DNA from: Chitinophaga sp. Ak27
Lineage (GTDB): Bacteria; Bacteroidota; Bacteroidia; Chitinophagales; Chitinophagaceae
Direction of reading: 5' to 3'
DNA: 64,000 nt
Assembly: GCF_012726295.1 (NCBI RefSeq)
Contig: NZ_JABAOB010000001.1
Span: 1,240,001 to 1,304,000 of the forward strand
The notes below the pieces were generated by a model that had not been told where the DNA came from, searched no databases, and saw nothing but the letters and a program-made list of their open reading frames with translations. Shown in pieces: positions 51,202-60,658 of this stretch. The translations under genes were made by a program, and so were the position numbers. Each line of letters begins with the position of its first letter. The stretch's first letter is position 1.

Positions 51202-53688
51202 ATGCGAAATTATCTCTTTCTCATCGTCGTGCTGTTCGTGGCGTCGTATAACGTGAACGCCCAAACGACAGCAGCGGCCCCGTTAAAAGTTACCGGAAAA
51301 ATAGCAGACATCGCTACCGGCAAACCCGTTGAATACGCATCAGTTGTATTACTCAAACAAGCCGATTCAGCGATGGTTACCGGCGCTTATACGAACCCTG
51401 CCGGCAACTTCTCCCTGAATAATATCACCCCGGGCATATATGTATTACGTATCACCTTCATGGGATATGAAAAGCTCGAAAAAGCAGTGAAGGTAACGGA
51501 AGGAAAAAATACTTTTGCCGGCACCTTAAGATTGCAACCTGCCGGGAAAGTGCTGAACGCCGTGGAAATAAAAGCCGAAAAACCTGCCTTCTCCATGCAG
51601 ATAGACCGCCAGGTATTTGATGCCGGTAACATGATTAACGCCGAAGGTGGAACCGGTACCGACATATTGAAAAACATTCCCAGTGTAGACGTAGATATAG
51701 ATGATAACATTACTCTCCGGGGAAAAAGTGTCACCATCTATGTGGATGGAAAACCTTCTCCCTTTGGCGATGCTAAAACAGCGCTGCAAATGATCCCCGC
51801 CGAAAGCATCGACCGGGTGGAAGTGATCAACAACCCCTCCGCTAAGTTCGAAGCCAACGGCAGCGGCGGCATTATCAACATCGTCCTGAAAAAAGATAAG
51901 GCAATTGGCTACAATGTAATGATCAACGCCGGCGGCGCCACCAGGGGCGAAGGAAGTGGTAGTCTTAACGCCAGCCTGCGCTTAAAACGGTTTAACTTCT
52001 TCGGCAACTACAACGGGCGATATGAACAGGTAAACGGCAGCGGCTACAGCTATCGCCAAAACCTGATCGCCGACAGCAGCCATACAAGCTTCTTCTCCCA
52101 ATCGAGCCGGAACGAAAATACCAACCGCAATAATGGAGGACGGTTTGGCTTCGATTACTTCCTCGACGACCATAATACCTTTACCATCTCTCAAGGTATT
52201 AACCGTAATAATAACCAGAATGAAGACAATATCTTCCTGAACTACATGGATGATAAAAAAGCCACCCTTCGCTACGGAGACCGAAATAATACCAGCCGCA
52301 GCAACAGCGGTAACAACAACACCAATCTCAACTATAAACATACTTTCGATAAGCCCAACCAGGAGCTCACCGCCTATGTGAGCTACAGCGGCAATAGCAG
52401 CAACAGCAGCAGCAACTATTATACGCAGTATCATGTTGCCGGCATAGATACCTTGCCCAACGCGGATAAACAATACAACACCTCCCGCAACAAAAACAGT
52501 TTCTGGAACCTGCAATCCGATTATACCTCTCCCATAGGCGCCAAAGGTAAACTGGAGGCAGGGGTAAAAACCACCATGCGGCATATCGATAACAACTACA
52601 TCGCCTCCCTGTATGATTGGAGTATACCCGATTACAAGGTGAGCCCCGTGTTATCCAACCAGTATAATTATGAAGAAGACATCTTTGCCGGGTACTTCAA
52701 CTTTGCTAATGCTATCGGTAACCTCGGCTACCAGGTAGGTGTACGCGCCGAGCAATCGCATCTCAAAGGGTATTCCGTTACCCGGGATACTACTGTGAAT
52801 AATCGCTTCTTTAACCTGTTTCCCAGCGTATTCCTGAAGTACAATCTGCCTAAAAACCAGAACCAGAGCCTGGTATTCAACTATTCTACCCGTATAGACC
52901 GGCCCAACTTTGACCAGTTGTTACCGTACGTCAACAACTCCGATCCACAGAATATCCGTACAGGTAACCCGGAACTGCAGCCAGCTTTATCACATAAATT
53001 CGAGGTCAGTTATTCCGAATATTATCCCAAAACCAATAACTATATGAGCATCAGCAGCTACTATGCTCAAACCAACGACAACATAGACCGGATCAGCACA
53101 CTGGACACCATTTCGGGGGTAACCACCACCAAGCCGATGAACCTGGCTACGCAGCAAAACATCGGGGGCAACGTTTCCTATAGCCTCAATCTTTCCAAAT
53201 GGTGGAAGGTATGGGCCAACCTCAATTTGGAATATAACAAGCTTACCAGCGTTACCATCAACAACGAAAATTTCAGCTATGGGCTCAATGGCAACACCCA
53301 GTTTCGTTTACCCGGCAGGGTTAGCGTGGAGCTGAGCGGCCATTTCCGCTCTCCCCGGATCCAGCCCCAGGGTACTTTTAAAGCCATGAATGGGATGGAC
53401 TTCGGCGTTCGCAAAGAATTCCTGAAAACCAGGGCACTGGTGGTGGCGCTTAATATTTCAGATATCCTGAACACCCAGCAGTTCAATTCACATTACCAAA
53501 CCGCTACTTTCATACAGGACTACGACCGCAAAAGAACGACCCGCTTTATCCGCCTGAATGTGCGGTACCGGTTCGGCAAAATGGACCCCAACCTGTTCAA
53601 GAAAAAGAAGCCGCAGGACGATGATGATAAGAAAGAAGAAGAGAAAAAAGAAGAGGAGAAACCCAAAGAAGGTACTGGCAGGCTCTAA
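51202..53688 (+). CDS. TonB-dependent-receptor-like outer-membrane beta-barrel protein (paralogue 2)
   Basis: 828 residues, signal peptide 1-21 (SYNVNAQ). The same architecture as the preceding gene: carboxypeptidase-regulatory-like domain (about 30-115, GKIADIATGKPVEYASVVLL, LRITFMGYEKLEKAV), a plug domain with NPSAKFEANGSGGIINIVLKKDKA, then a barrel with matching strands such as RPNFDQLLPYVNNSDPQNIRTGNPELQP. The C-terminus is an unusual acidic/basic tail (DDDDKKEEEKKEEE) after the last strand. The start is the ATG giving MRNYLF rather than the upstream TTG. It is followed by a hairpin terminator overlapping the stop codon. Confidence 0.9.
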   Translation: MRNYLFLIVVLFVASYNVNAQTTAAAPLKVTGKIADIATGKPVEYASVVLLKQADSAMVTGAYTNPAGNFSLNNITPGIYVLRITFMGYEKLEKAVKVTEGKNTFAGTLRLQPAGKVLNAVEIKAEKPAFSMQIDRQVFDAGNMINAEGGTGTDILKNIPSVDVDIDDNITLRGKSVTIYVDGKPSPFGDAKTALQMIPAESIDRVEVINNPSAKFEANGSGGIINIVLKKDKAIGYNVMINAGGATRGEGSGSLNASLRLKRFNFFGNYNGRYEQVNGSGYSYRQNLIADSSHTSFFSQSSRNENTNRNNGGRFGFDYFLDDHNTFTISQGINRNNNQNEDNIFLNYMDDKKATLRYGDRNNTSRSNSGNNNTNLNYKHTFDKPNQELTAYVSYSGNSSNSSSNYYTQYHVAGIDTLPNADKQYNTSRNKNSFWNLQSDYTSPIGAKGKLEAGVKTTMRHIDNNYIASLYDWSIPDYKVSPVLSNQYNYEEDIFAGYFNFANAIGNLGYQVGVRAEQSHLKGYSVTRDTTVNNRFFNLFPSVFLKYNLPKNQNQSLVFNYSTRIDRPNFDQLLPYVNNSDPQNIRTGNPELQPALSHKFEVSYSEYYPKTNNYMSISSYYAQTNDNIDRISTLDTISGVTTTKPMNLATQQNIGGNVSYSLNLSKWWKVWANLNLEYNKLTSVTINNENFSYGLNGNTQFRLPGRVSVELSGHFRSPRIQPQGTFKAMNGMDFGVRKEFLKTRALVVALNISDILNTQQFNSHYQTATFIQDYDRKRTTRFIRLNVRYRFGKMDPNLFKKKKPQDDDDKKEEEKKEEEKPKEGTGRL

Positions 53689-53718
53689 AGAGCAGAAAGC
53701 GTAAGCTTTCCGCTCTTT
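53687..53718. terminator. Hairpin terminator between convergent genes
   Basis: Arms 53687-53700 and 53705-53718 pair with one mismatch across a GTAA loop, then TATTATTT. The left arm begins within the stop codon of the preceding gene. It serves this receptor gene and the convergent pcm gene, and its arms (AGCAGAAAGC) look like a small relative of the long elements. Confidence 0.75.
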
Positions 53719-53719
53719 A

Positions 53720-54391
53720 TTATTTCTTTCCTGCCAGCATAGGCACGAAAGAGAAGTTATCGAACAGTTCCTGTTCGTTTTCCGTATCGTTGATTTTGGT
53801 AATGCGCAACATGCGCTGTATTTCATGCCCTCCTACCGGGATGACCATCTTTCCCCCGGGCTTTAACTGCTGCAGTAGTTTTTCAGGGATATGTGGCGCT
53901 GCCGCAGTCACCAGTACTTTATCAAAAGGAGCATAGGTAGATAAGCCTTCATAGCCATCTCCGTAGAAAAAACGGAGATTGGGGTACTGGGCTTTAAAAG
54001 GAAATGCTTTCACCTGGTCGAACAGCTTGCGTTGCCGCTCAATAGTAAAAACATTGGCCTTCAGCTCCGCCAGCACACAGGCCTGATAGGCGCTGCCGGT
54101 ACCGATTTCCAGCACTTTTTCATAGGGTTTCACCTCCAGTAGTTGTGTCTGATAAGCCACTGTATACGGCTGGGAAATGGTTTGACCCTCCCCGATCGGG
54201 AAAGCCCGGTCATCGTATGCAATGCTCTCAAAAGCCGTATCCAGGAAAAAATGTCTCGGAATGGCGCCTATGGCCGCCAGTACGCTTTCATCGGTAATAC
54301 CTTTCTGACGGATACTATCCACTAGTTGTTTACGTAAGCCTTTTTGCTTATAAGTATCTTCATACCGCCTCATGGCCGCAAAATTAACCAT
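53720..54391 (-). CDS. pcm: Protein-L-isoaspartate O-methyltransferase
   Basis: 223 residues from the ATG giving MVNFAAM; the Met six residues further in (54373) is equally possible. The class I SAM methyltransferase motifs are clear: VLEIGTGSAYQACVLAEL (motif I), AIPRHFFLD in the N-terminal substrate region, GQTISQPYTVAYQTQLLEV, and VLVTAAAPHIPEKLLQQLKPGGKMVIPVG. It repairs isoaspartyl residues in aged proteins, in the cytoplasm or periplasm. No signal peptide. Monocistronic. Confidence 0.95.
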   Translation of the reverse strand: MVNFAAMRRYEDTYKQKGLRKQLVDSIRQKGITDESVLAAIGAIPRHFFLDTAFESIAYDDRAFPIGEGQTISQPYTVAYQTQLLEVKPYEKVLEIGTGSAYQACVLAELKANVFTIERQRKLFDQVKAFPFKAQYPNLRFFYGDGYEGLSTYAPFDKVLVTAAAPHIPEKLLQQLKPGGKMVIPVGGHEIQRMLRITKINDTENEQELFDNFSFVPMLAGKK

Positions 54392-54496
54392 TACCCACAA
54401 TTTTCAATGCTTTTTTGAAATCTGTAATTTCCCACATTCATTTTTTTATTTTTACTTTACACTTCGTTTTAGCATTTACGGCTCAAAAAAAATACT

Positions 54497-56221
54497 ATGG
54501 ATATAAGTATTCAAAACAAAGTATCACAATGGCTCAACGGTAACTTCGATACCGAAACCGTGGCCACCATTAAGAAGATGCAGGAAGGTACCCCCGACGA
54601 ACTCACTGATGCCTTTTACCGTAACCTCGAATTTGGTACCGGCGGACTTCGTGGTATCATGGGCGTAGGTACCAACCGGATGAATAAATATACCATTGGA
54701 ATGGCTACCCAGGGCTTCTCCAACTACCTTAAAAAAACCTTTACCGGCGATATTAAAGTAGCCATTGCCCACGACAGTCGCAATAATGCCCGCTTTTTTG
54801 CTGAAACGGTGGCAAATGTATTCGCCGCAAACGGTATTAAGGTATTTCTCTTCGAAAGCCTGCGTCCAACGCCGGAGCTATCTTTCACCATCCGCCATCT
54901 CCACTGCCATGCCGGCGTGGTACTGACCGCCTCCCATAACCCTAAGGAATATAACGGATATAAAGCCTACTGGAATGATGGCGCCCAACTGGTACCTCCC
55001 CACGATGGTAATGTGATCCGCGAAGTGGAGAATATCGCATCCCCCGATGACGTGAAATGGACCGGTGGCGAAGCTAATATTACCCTGATTGGGGCTGAAA
55101 TAGACAAAGCTTACCAGCAGGAGCTTATCAGCCTGTCCATCAACCCGGACATTAATAAACAACAGCACGACCTTAAAATAGTATATACGCCTATTCATGG
55201 TACAGGTATTACCCAGGTACCCGCCGTATTGGCTGGTTATGGCTTTACCAATGTAACCATCGTAGACGAACAGGCCACACCCGACGGCAACTTCCCAACG
55301 GTCGTATTCCCTAACCCGGAAGAATCCGAAGCAATGAACCTGGGGCTGAAAAAAGCCAAAGCACTCGATGCCGATATCCTCCTGGGTACCGACCCCGATG
55401 CCGATCGTGTAGGCATTGCCGTAAAAGACCTGAAAGGCGAGTGGATACTGCTCAACGGTAACCAAACCGGCGTACTGTTGTTCAACTATATCGTGGAAGG
55501 CCGCAAAAACAAAGGATTGGCCAAACCCAACGACTTCATTGCCAAAACCGTGGTAACCTCTGACCTGATTGACGTATTTGCAGCAAAAAACAATATTAAC
55601 TGCTATAATGTACTGACCGGCTTCAAATGGATTGCTGACCTGATCCGCCGGAAAGAGCCACAGGAAAACTTTATCTGCGGAGGAGAAGAATCTTATGGTT
55701 ACATGATAGGCAACAATATCCGTGACAAAGACGCAATTTCTTCCGTAGCCATGATCTGTGAAATGGCGGCCTATGCACGCAGCAAGGGTAAATCGCTGTT
55801 TGAAGAACTGATCGACATCTACGTTCGCTATGGCTACTATAAAGAATCACTGATCTCCATCACCAAGAAAGGCATGAGAGGCGCCGAAGAAATTGCAGAA
55901 ATGATGCGGGGATACCGCGAAAATCCACCAGTAACCATCAACGGGTCTCCGGTAGTAACGCTCTACGATTACCAACTGCAACAGATCCGCGATATTAAAA
56001 CCGGGGAAACAAAAGCACTCGACCTCCCCAAATCCAACGTACTACAGTTTTTACTGGCCGATGGCAGCAAAATATCTGCCCGCCCATCCGGTACGGAACC
56101 TAAAATTAAATTTTACTTCAGTGTAAATGCACCGCTGGCCAACGCAGCTGATTATGATAAAGTAACTGCTGAACTGGATCAGAAAATAAATGGTATTATC
56201 CAGGATCTGAAACTGAAATAA
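54497..56221 (+). CDS. Phosphoglucomutase/phosphomannomutase
   Basis: 574 residues, the four-domain alpha-D-phosphohexomutase fold. The active-site serine is Ser146 in VVLTASHNPKEYNGYK, the metal-binding loop is GTDPDADR (297-304), the sugar-binding loop is GGEESYG (from CGGEESYGYMIG), and the phosphate-binding loop is RPSGTEPKIKFY near the C-terminus. The enzyme interconverts hexose 1- and 6-phosphates. The Glu-Glu-Ser sugar loop fits the bacterial phosphoglucomutase group acting on glucose. No pathway neighbours. Confidence 0.95.
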   Translation: MDISIQNKVSQWLNGNFDTETVATIKKMQEGTPDELTDAFYRNLEFGTGGLRGIMGVGTNRMNKYTIGMATQGFSNYLKKTFTGDIKVAIAHDSRNNARFFAETVANVFAANGIKVFLFESLRPTPELSFTIRHLHCHAGVVLTASHNPKEYNGYKAYWNDGAQLVPPHDGNVIREVENIASPDDVKWTGGEANITLIGAEIDKAYQQELISLSINPDINKQQHDLKIVYTPIHGTGITQVPAVLAGYGFTNVTIVDEQATPDGNFPTVVFPNPEESEAMNLGLKKAKALDADILLGTDPDADRVGIAVKDLKGEWILLNGNQTGVLLFNYIVEGRKNKGLAKPNDFIAKTVVTSDLIDVFAAKNNINCYNVLTGFKWIADLIRRKEPQENFICGGEESYGYMIGNNIRDKDAISSVAMICEMAAYARSKGKSLFEELIDIYVRYGYYKESLISITKKGMRGAEEIAEMMRGYRENPPVTINGSPVVTLYDYQLQQIRDIKTGETKALDLPKSNVLQFLLADGSKISARPSGTEPKIKFYFSVNAPLANAADYDKVTAELDQKINGIIQDLKLK

Positions 56222-56250
56222 TACCCACTCCTCCCCTAAAGAGGAAGCCA

Positions 56251-56308
56251 CCGGGAATGTTGAAAGGACGCATCAAACAAACACCCTTTCTGCATTCCCG
56301 GGTTTATT
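56251..56308 (+). terminator. Terminator hairpin after the phosphohexomutase gene
   Basis: CCGGGAATG (56251-56259) pairs with CATTCCCGG (56293-56301) and inner GAAAGG (56262-56267) with CCTTTC (56285-56290). TTTATTGTTG follows. The large loop makes it weaker than the other hairpins. Confidence 0.55.
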
Positions 56309-56322
56309 GTTGATATACCCGC

Positions 56323-57261
56323 ATGAAAAAAAACCTATTGATGCTGATCCTGCTGCTACATTTCCTGTGTGGCGAAGCACAAAAAAAAGTGTCTTTCTTT
56401 TCTATTCCCGATACCACCACCCCTTCACATGTATGGATACTTACCGGCACTACTGCAGCGCTGTATGGCGCCAGCCTCGCCGCCCTGAATACCGCCTGGT
56501 ATAAAGGCTATCCGAGGTCCAGCTTCCATTTTTTCAACGATATGGGCGAATGGAACCAGATGGATAAAGCCGGGCATATCTTCAGCGCTTATTTTATTGG
56601 TAAATACAGTCGTGAAATGTGGCGATGGTCGGGACTTCCGAGGAAAAAGCAAATCTGGATCGGGGGTTTAACCGGCTTTGCATTTCAGTCGGTCGTGGAA
56701 GTACTGGATGGCTTTTCATCAGAGTGGGGATTTTCATGGGGCGATATGGGCGCCAATGCCATCGGTTCCGGCATATTGGTCAGCCAGGAATTATTTTGGA
56801 ATGAACAACGCATTCAACTGAAGTTTTCCTCACACCCCGACTTATACAATGATCCTACATTACGGGCCAAGGCCGGCCAGCTGTTTGGCGAAAGCTTCTG
56901 GGAAAGAACCCTGAAAAACTATAACGGACAAACCTATTGGCTGTCTGTCAACGTTTACTCCTTCTATAAGGAAAGTAACTTTCCAAAATGGCTGAATATA
57001 GCGGTAGGATATGGCGCGGATAACATGCTGGGCGGCAGGGATAATACCTGGACAGATCAGCATGGCGTGGACCAGGACTATAGCCACCTGAAACGGATAA
57101 GACAGTTCTATCTTTCTCCGGATGTGGACTTTACTAAAATTTATACCCGTAAAAAAGGCGTAAAGGTATTGTTCCAGGTACTGAACATGATAAAAATTCC
57201 CGCACCCACCCTGGAGTTGAACTCATCAGGCCAGGTGAAATTACACGCTTTGTACTTTTAG
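56323..57261 (+). CDS. DUF2279 family (VanZ-like) membrane protein
   Basis: 312 residues with an N-terminal signal or anchor (about 1-19). The conserved core FNDMGEWNQMDKAGHIFSAYFIGKYSREM and GFAFQSVVEVLDGFSSEWGFSWGDMGANAIGSG are the DUF2279 motifs. Their Asp-Lys-x-Gly-His arrangement recalls the VanZ family. The remaining C-terminal part carries beta-like tryptophan-rich stretches. Function is unknown; the pattern suggests an envelope-associated protein. It is 62 bp before the convergent phosphoribosyltransferase end. Confidence 0.85.
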   Translation: MKKNLLMLILLLHFLCGEAQKKVSFFSIPDTTTPSHVWILTGTTAALYGASLAALNTAWYKGYPRSSFHFFNDMGEWNQMDKAGHIFSAYFIGKYSREMWRWSGLPRKKQIWIGGLTGFAFQSVVEVLDGFSSEWGFSWGDMGANAIGSGILVSQELFWNEQRIQLKFSSHPDLYNDPTLRAKAGQLFGESFWERTLKNYNGQTYWLSVNVYSFYKESNFPKWLNIAVGYGADNMLGGRDNTWTDQHGVDQDYSHLKRIRQFYLSPDVDFTKIYTRKKGVKVLFQVLNMIKIPAPTLELNSSGQVKLHALYF

Positions 57262-57267
57262 GCGGCG

Positions 57268-57765
57268 TTATTCAAAATAAGCAGATACAATTTCTTCTCC
57301 GTTCATTTCCACCAATACCATATCCTGTAGTGTAGTAGCGAGTGAATAGCCTACGAAGTCGACGGATAATGGAAAGGACTTATGTTTACGGTCAACCAGC
57401 ACGGCGGTCTGGATTTTTTTAGGCAGGTATTTCAGAAAAGGTTTCAGGGCATACAGCATAGTCCGGCCAGAATTAGCAACATCATCCACCACCACAATTA
57501 CCTTATCACTGAAGTCGAGATCTTCCGATACTACCACTTCTCCCGGACGTTGCTTATCGAGGCGTAACTCGATAATATGGGGTTTCAGGGGAGAAATCTG
57601 CTCCAGTATAGCGGCTATCTTGTGTGCTACAATCACACCCCGGTCCCAGATACCAGCCAGAATGATTTCACCGCCATCGCTGTTGAGTTCATAAATTTCG
57701 TAAGCGATGCGTTCAATTTTCTTTTGAATGATATCCTGTGTTAGAATGATGTTCCTGCTTTCCAT
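57268..57765 (-). CDS. Phosphoribosyltransferase (PyrR/hypoxanthine PRTase-like)
   Basis: 165 residues from the ATG giving MESRNI. The type I PRTase PRPP motif VIVVVDDVANSGRTM is clear, with flanking beta strand AGIWDRGVIVAHKI and a C-terminal VLVDRKHKSFPLSVDFVGYSLAT. The overall layout (length, DRKH block, lysine-rich lid) is close to PyrR, the bifunctional uracil PRTase and pyrimidine regulator. Without a pyrimidine operon nearby, the assignment between PyrR and a purine PRTase stays open; the symbol is withheld. Confidence 0.85.
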   Translation of the reverse strand: MESRNIILTQDIIQKKIERIAYEIYELNSDGGEIILAGIWDRGVIVAHKIAAILEQISPLKPHIIELRLDKQRPGEVVVSEDLDFSDKVIVVVDDVANSGRTMLYALKPFLKYLPKKIQTAVLVDRKHKSFPLSVDFVGYSLATTLQDMVLVEMNGEEIVSAYFE

Positions 57766-57891
57766 ATCGGCAAAAATAAGCAATTAGCCATTAGGCTGCT
57801 GTTATCTCTCAAAAAATCAATACTACTAAATATAGCAGTCGAATGGCCGGCACCTAAAAAAGACATAAATTAGGGAGTCAAATCTGAGATA

Positions 57892-59208
57892 ATGCGAATT
57901 GTACAAGAATTATTATTTGTCATCCTGTTTGGAACAGCAGTATACCTTTTCTCCAGAAAGGCCGGCCAGATAAGGAAAAACATCTTACTGGGACGGGACA
58001 AAGACCTGAACGATCACCCCAACCTGCGTTGGAAAAATTTGCTCCTGCTGGCATTTGGCCAGAAGAAGATGTTCCGCAATCCACTGGTAGCTGTACTCCA
58101 CTTTTTTGTGTATGCCGGTTTCCTGATTATTAATATTGAAATACTGGAAATTATCCTGGATGGTATTCTTGGGCAACATCGTTTATTCGTTCCCGTACTG
58201 GGAGGGTTGTATCCCGTTTTAATCGGCTTATTTGAAATACTGGCCGTACTGGTTATTACCGGCTGCGCCATATTCCTGGTACGCAGAAATATTTTAAAGC
58301 TAAAACGCTTTATTAGCAAAGATCTCGACGGGTGGCCACGTTCCGATGCTAACTATATCCTGATCACTGAAATAGTGCTGATGCTGCTCTTCCTGACCAT
58401 GAATGCGGCAGACCAGGCATTACAAGCCAGGGGCGCCGCGCATTATATTCCTACCGGCAACTTCTGGGTTTCCGGTATGTTTACGCCCATATTTGCGGGT
58501 ATGTCTGACGGCACCCTCGAAGTAATAGAGCGGAGCTGCTGGTGGCTCCACATTGCCGGGGTACTGGCTTTCCTGAACTATCTCCCTTACTCCAAGCACC
58601 TGCATATTATCCTGGCATTCCCCAATGCCTACTATGCCAGCCTAGAACCCAAAGGGGAAATGGAAAATATGCCCGCCGTACAACATGAAGTACAGCTGAT
58701 GCTGCAACCGGAACTGGCCGCCAATGCGCCGGCTTCGGACACTATGCCTAAATTCGGCGCCAAAGATGTGACCGACCTTACCTGGAAAAACTTACTGGAT
58801 GCCTATAGCTGTACGGAGTGCGGACGCTGTACTGCCGCTTGCCCGGCCAATATCACCGGTAAGCTGTTGTCGCCCCGTAAAATTATGATGGATACCCGCG
58901 ACCGCCTGGAAGAAGTAGGCCGCAACATCAAAGCCAACAACGGCACGTTTACAGACGACAACAAAACACTGCTGCGCGATTATATCACCGAAGAAGAGCT
59001 GCGTGCCTGCACCACCTGCAATGCCTGTGTACAGGAATGCCCGGTAAGTATCAATCCGCTGGATATTATCCTGCAACTACGCCGTCACCTGGTGATGGAG
59101 GAATCCAGTGCCCCGGCAGAATGGACCGGCATGTTCAGCAATATTGAAAATAATATGGCTCCCTGGAAATTCAGTATGGACGACCGGGATAAGTGGGCTA
59201 CAGAATAA
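57892..59208 (+). CDS. Membrane Fe-S/haem subunit of a quinone-linked (ETF-type) oxidoreductase
   Basis: 438 residues. The N-terminal half has about six membrane helices with histidines (70, 220, 236, 238) suitable for haem b, resembling NarI-type subunits. The C-terminal half is soluble with two 4Fe-4S motifs: Cys307-x2-Cys310-x2-Cys313-x3-Cys317 (CTECGRCTAACP) and Cys373-x2-Cys376-x2-Cys379-x3-Cys383. With the CCG-domain protein next, this matches the split form of membrane ETF:menaquinone oxidoreductases that take electrons from fatty-acid oxidation. That role is inferred; heterodisulphide-reductase-like alternatives are possible. Confidence 0.85.
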   Translation: MRIVQELLFVILFGTAVYLFSRKAGQIRKNILLGRDKDLNDHPNLRWKNLLLLAFGQKKMFRNPLVAVLHFFVYAGFLIINIEILEIILDGILGQHRLFVPVLGGLYPVLIGLFEILAVLVITGCAIFLVRRNILKLKRFISKDLDGWPRSDANYILITEIVLMLLFLTMNAADQALQARGAAHYIPTGNFWVSGMFTPIFAGMSDGTLEVIERSCWWLHIAGVLAFLNYLPYSKHLHIILAFPNAYYASLEPKGEMENMPAVQHEVQLMLQPELAANAPASDTMPKFGAKDVTDLTWKNLLDAYSCTECGRCTAACPANITGKLLSPRKIMMDTRDRLEEVGRNIKANNGTFTDDNKTLLRDYITEEELRACTTCNACVQECPVSINPLDIILQLRRHLVMEESSAPAEWTGMFSNIENNMAPWKFSMDDRDKWATE

Positions 59209-59228
59209 CTCATTAAAAAAAGATACGA

Positions 59229-60008
59229 ATGCATATTAAAACAATGGCAGAATATGCCGCGAACGGAGAAACCCCTGAAGTCCTTTTCTGGGTGGGTTGT
59301 GCAGGCAGTTTTGATCAGCGTGCCCAAAAGATAACAAAAGCATTTGCCACGATACTGGATAAAGTAGGAATTTCCTTTGCCATACTGGGTAAGGAAGAAA
59401 GTTGTACTGGAGATCCGGCAAGAAGAGCCGGCAATGAGTTCATCTTCCAAATGATGGCGCAGAATAACATACAGCTGTTAAATATGTATGGCGTAAAAAA
59501 AATTGTTACTGCCTGTCCACATTGCTTTAATACACTGAAAAATGAATATCCCGCGCTGGGCGGCAACTACGAAGTCATACATCATACCAGCTTCCTGCAG
59601 TCACTCATCGATGAAGGCCGGGTTAAAATGCAGGAGGGCGGCTCCTTTAAAGGAAAAAAGATCACCTATCATGATTCCTGTTATCTCGGACGCGCCAATA
59701 ACATATATGAAGCGCCCCGTAAAGTATTGGAAACGCTGGATGCCGAACTGATAGAAATGAAACGTTGCCGGAGTAAAGGACTTTGCTGCGGCGCCGGCGG
59801 CGCACAGATGTTCAAAGAAGAAGAAAAAGGCACCACCCGGATCAACTTCGAACGCGGAGAGGAAGCCGTAGCTACCGGCGCCTCCGTGATTGCAGCCAAT
59901 TGCCCCTTCTGTATGACCATGCTGACCGATGGCGTAAAAGAAGCCGGTAAGGAAGAAAGCGTAAAAGTGCTCGACATTGCAGAATTAATTGAGCAAAGCA
60001 TGAAATAA
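59229..60008 (+). CDS. CCG-domain Fe-S protein, partner subunit of the oxidoreductase
   Basis: 259 residues. Two HdrB-type CCG domains: the first ends with CPHCFNTLKNEYP, and the second holds DSCYLGRANNIYE followed by LCCGAGGAQMF and NCPFCMTML. The cysteines coordinate Fe-S clusters. It is cytoplasmic, has no signal peptide and starts 20 bp after the membrane subunit gene, so the two are one operon. The pair together equals the fused HdrBD/NarI-like proteins known in other bacteria. Confidence 0.9.
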   Translation: MHIKTMAEYAANGETPEVLFWVGCAGSFDQRAQKITKAFATILDKVGISFAILGKEESCTGDPARRAGNEFIFQMMAQNNIQLLNMYGVKKIVTACPHCFNTLKNEYPALGGNYEVIHHTSFLQSLIDEGRVKMQEGGSFKGKKITYHDSCYLGRANNIYEAPRKVLETLDAELIEMKRCRSKGLCCGAGGAQMFKEEEKGTTRINFERGEEAVATGASVIAANCPFCMTMLTDGVKEAGKEESVKVLDIAELIEQSMK

Positions 60009-60031
60009 ATTCATTTGCGTAAATTTGCGGT

Positions 60032-60535
60032 ATGAATACGAACAACATCTTCCCTGCAGACTTCTCTCCGGCCTCCAGGGTGTGGATATACCAAAGCAAC
60101 AGACCGTTCAACGAGCAGGAGATACTTGAGATAAATGAACAGCTGCACCAGTTTACCGCCCAATGGAACGCTCACGGCGCACCGGTAAAAGGCTGGGGAC
60201 AGGTGGTGTTGAACCAGGTGATCATTCTTATTGCAGATGAATCCCGGACTACCGTAAGTGGTTGCAGTACAGATAGTTCCGTTAGAATCATTAAAAGCAT
60301 AGAAAAGCAGTACGGGGTAAATATGTTTGACCGCCTGCTGCTGGGCTTTATCGTAAAAGATAAAGTACAACTCCTGCCGATGGCCCAGGTGCCCTATGCA
60401 CTTGAAAAAGGTTATATCGATGAAAATACACTCTATCTGAATAATACCGTACTCACCAGGCAAGAGCTGGATACACAGTGGCTGGTACCGCTGAAAGACA
60501 GCTGGGTAGGGAAAAAACTGGCAGCGAAAGCGTAG
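60032..60535 (+). CDS. Conserved protein, function unknown
   Basis: 167 residues, soluble. Conserved-looking segments are VWIYQSNRPFNEQEILEINEQLHQFTAQWNAHG, an RTTVSGCSTDSSVRIIKSIEKQYGVNMFDRL block with a lone Cys, and VPLKDSWVGKKL. Bacteroidota homologues are sometimes named ABC transporter ATPase, but there is no Walker A, LSGGQ or Walker B, so I do not follow that name. It lies 23 bp after the Fe-S subunit gene and may share its transcript. A strong hairpin (60553-60590) ends this unit before miaB. Confidence 0.7.
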   Translation: MNTNNIFPADFSPASRVWIYQSNRPFNEQEILEINEQLHQFTAQWNAHGAPVKGWGQVVLNQVIILIADESRTTVSGCSTDSSVRIIKSIEKQYGVNMFDRLLLGFIVKDKVQLLPMAQVPYALEKGYIDENTLYLNNTVLTRQELDTQWLVPLKDSWVGKKLAAKA

Positions 60536-60552
60536 TCAAGTATAAAATATTG

Positions 60553-60590
60553 AAACGCTCTGTAACCGGTGGTTACAGAGCGTTTTATTT
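60553..60590 (+). terminator. Rho-independent terminator before miaB
   Basis: A perfect 15-bp stem (60553-60567 with 60571-60585) with a 3-nt loop, followed by TTTTATTTT. It closes the Fe-S oxidoreductase operon. Confidence 0.85.
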
Positions 60591-60658
60591 TACATGCTGC
60601 CATTCTGTCATTTTGTTGTTTTTATTACTTATTTTTGCCTTCCAAAATTTTTGTCAGG

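Noticed and set aside
60032..60535. Naming this protein an ABC transporter ATPase
   Set aside because: There is no Walker A, LSGGQ or Walker B motif anywhere in it.
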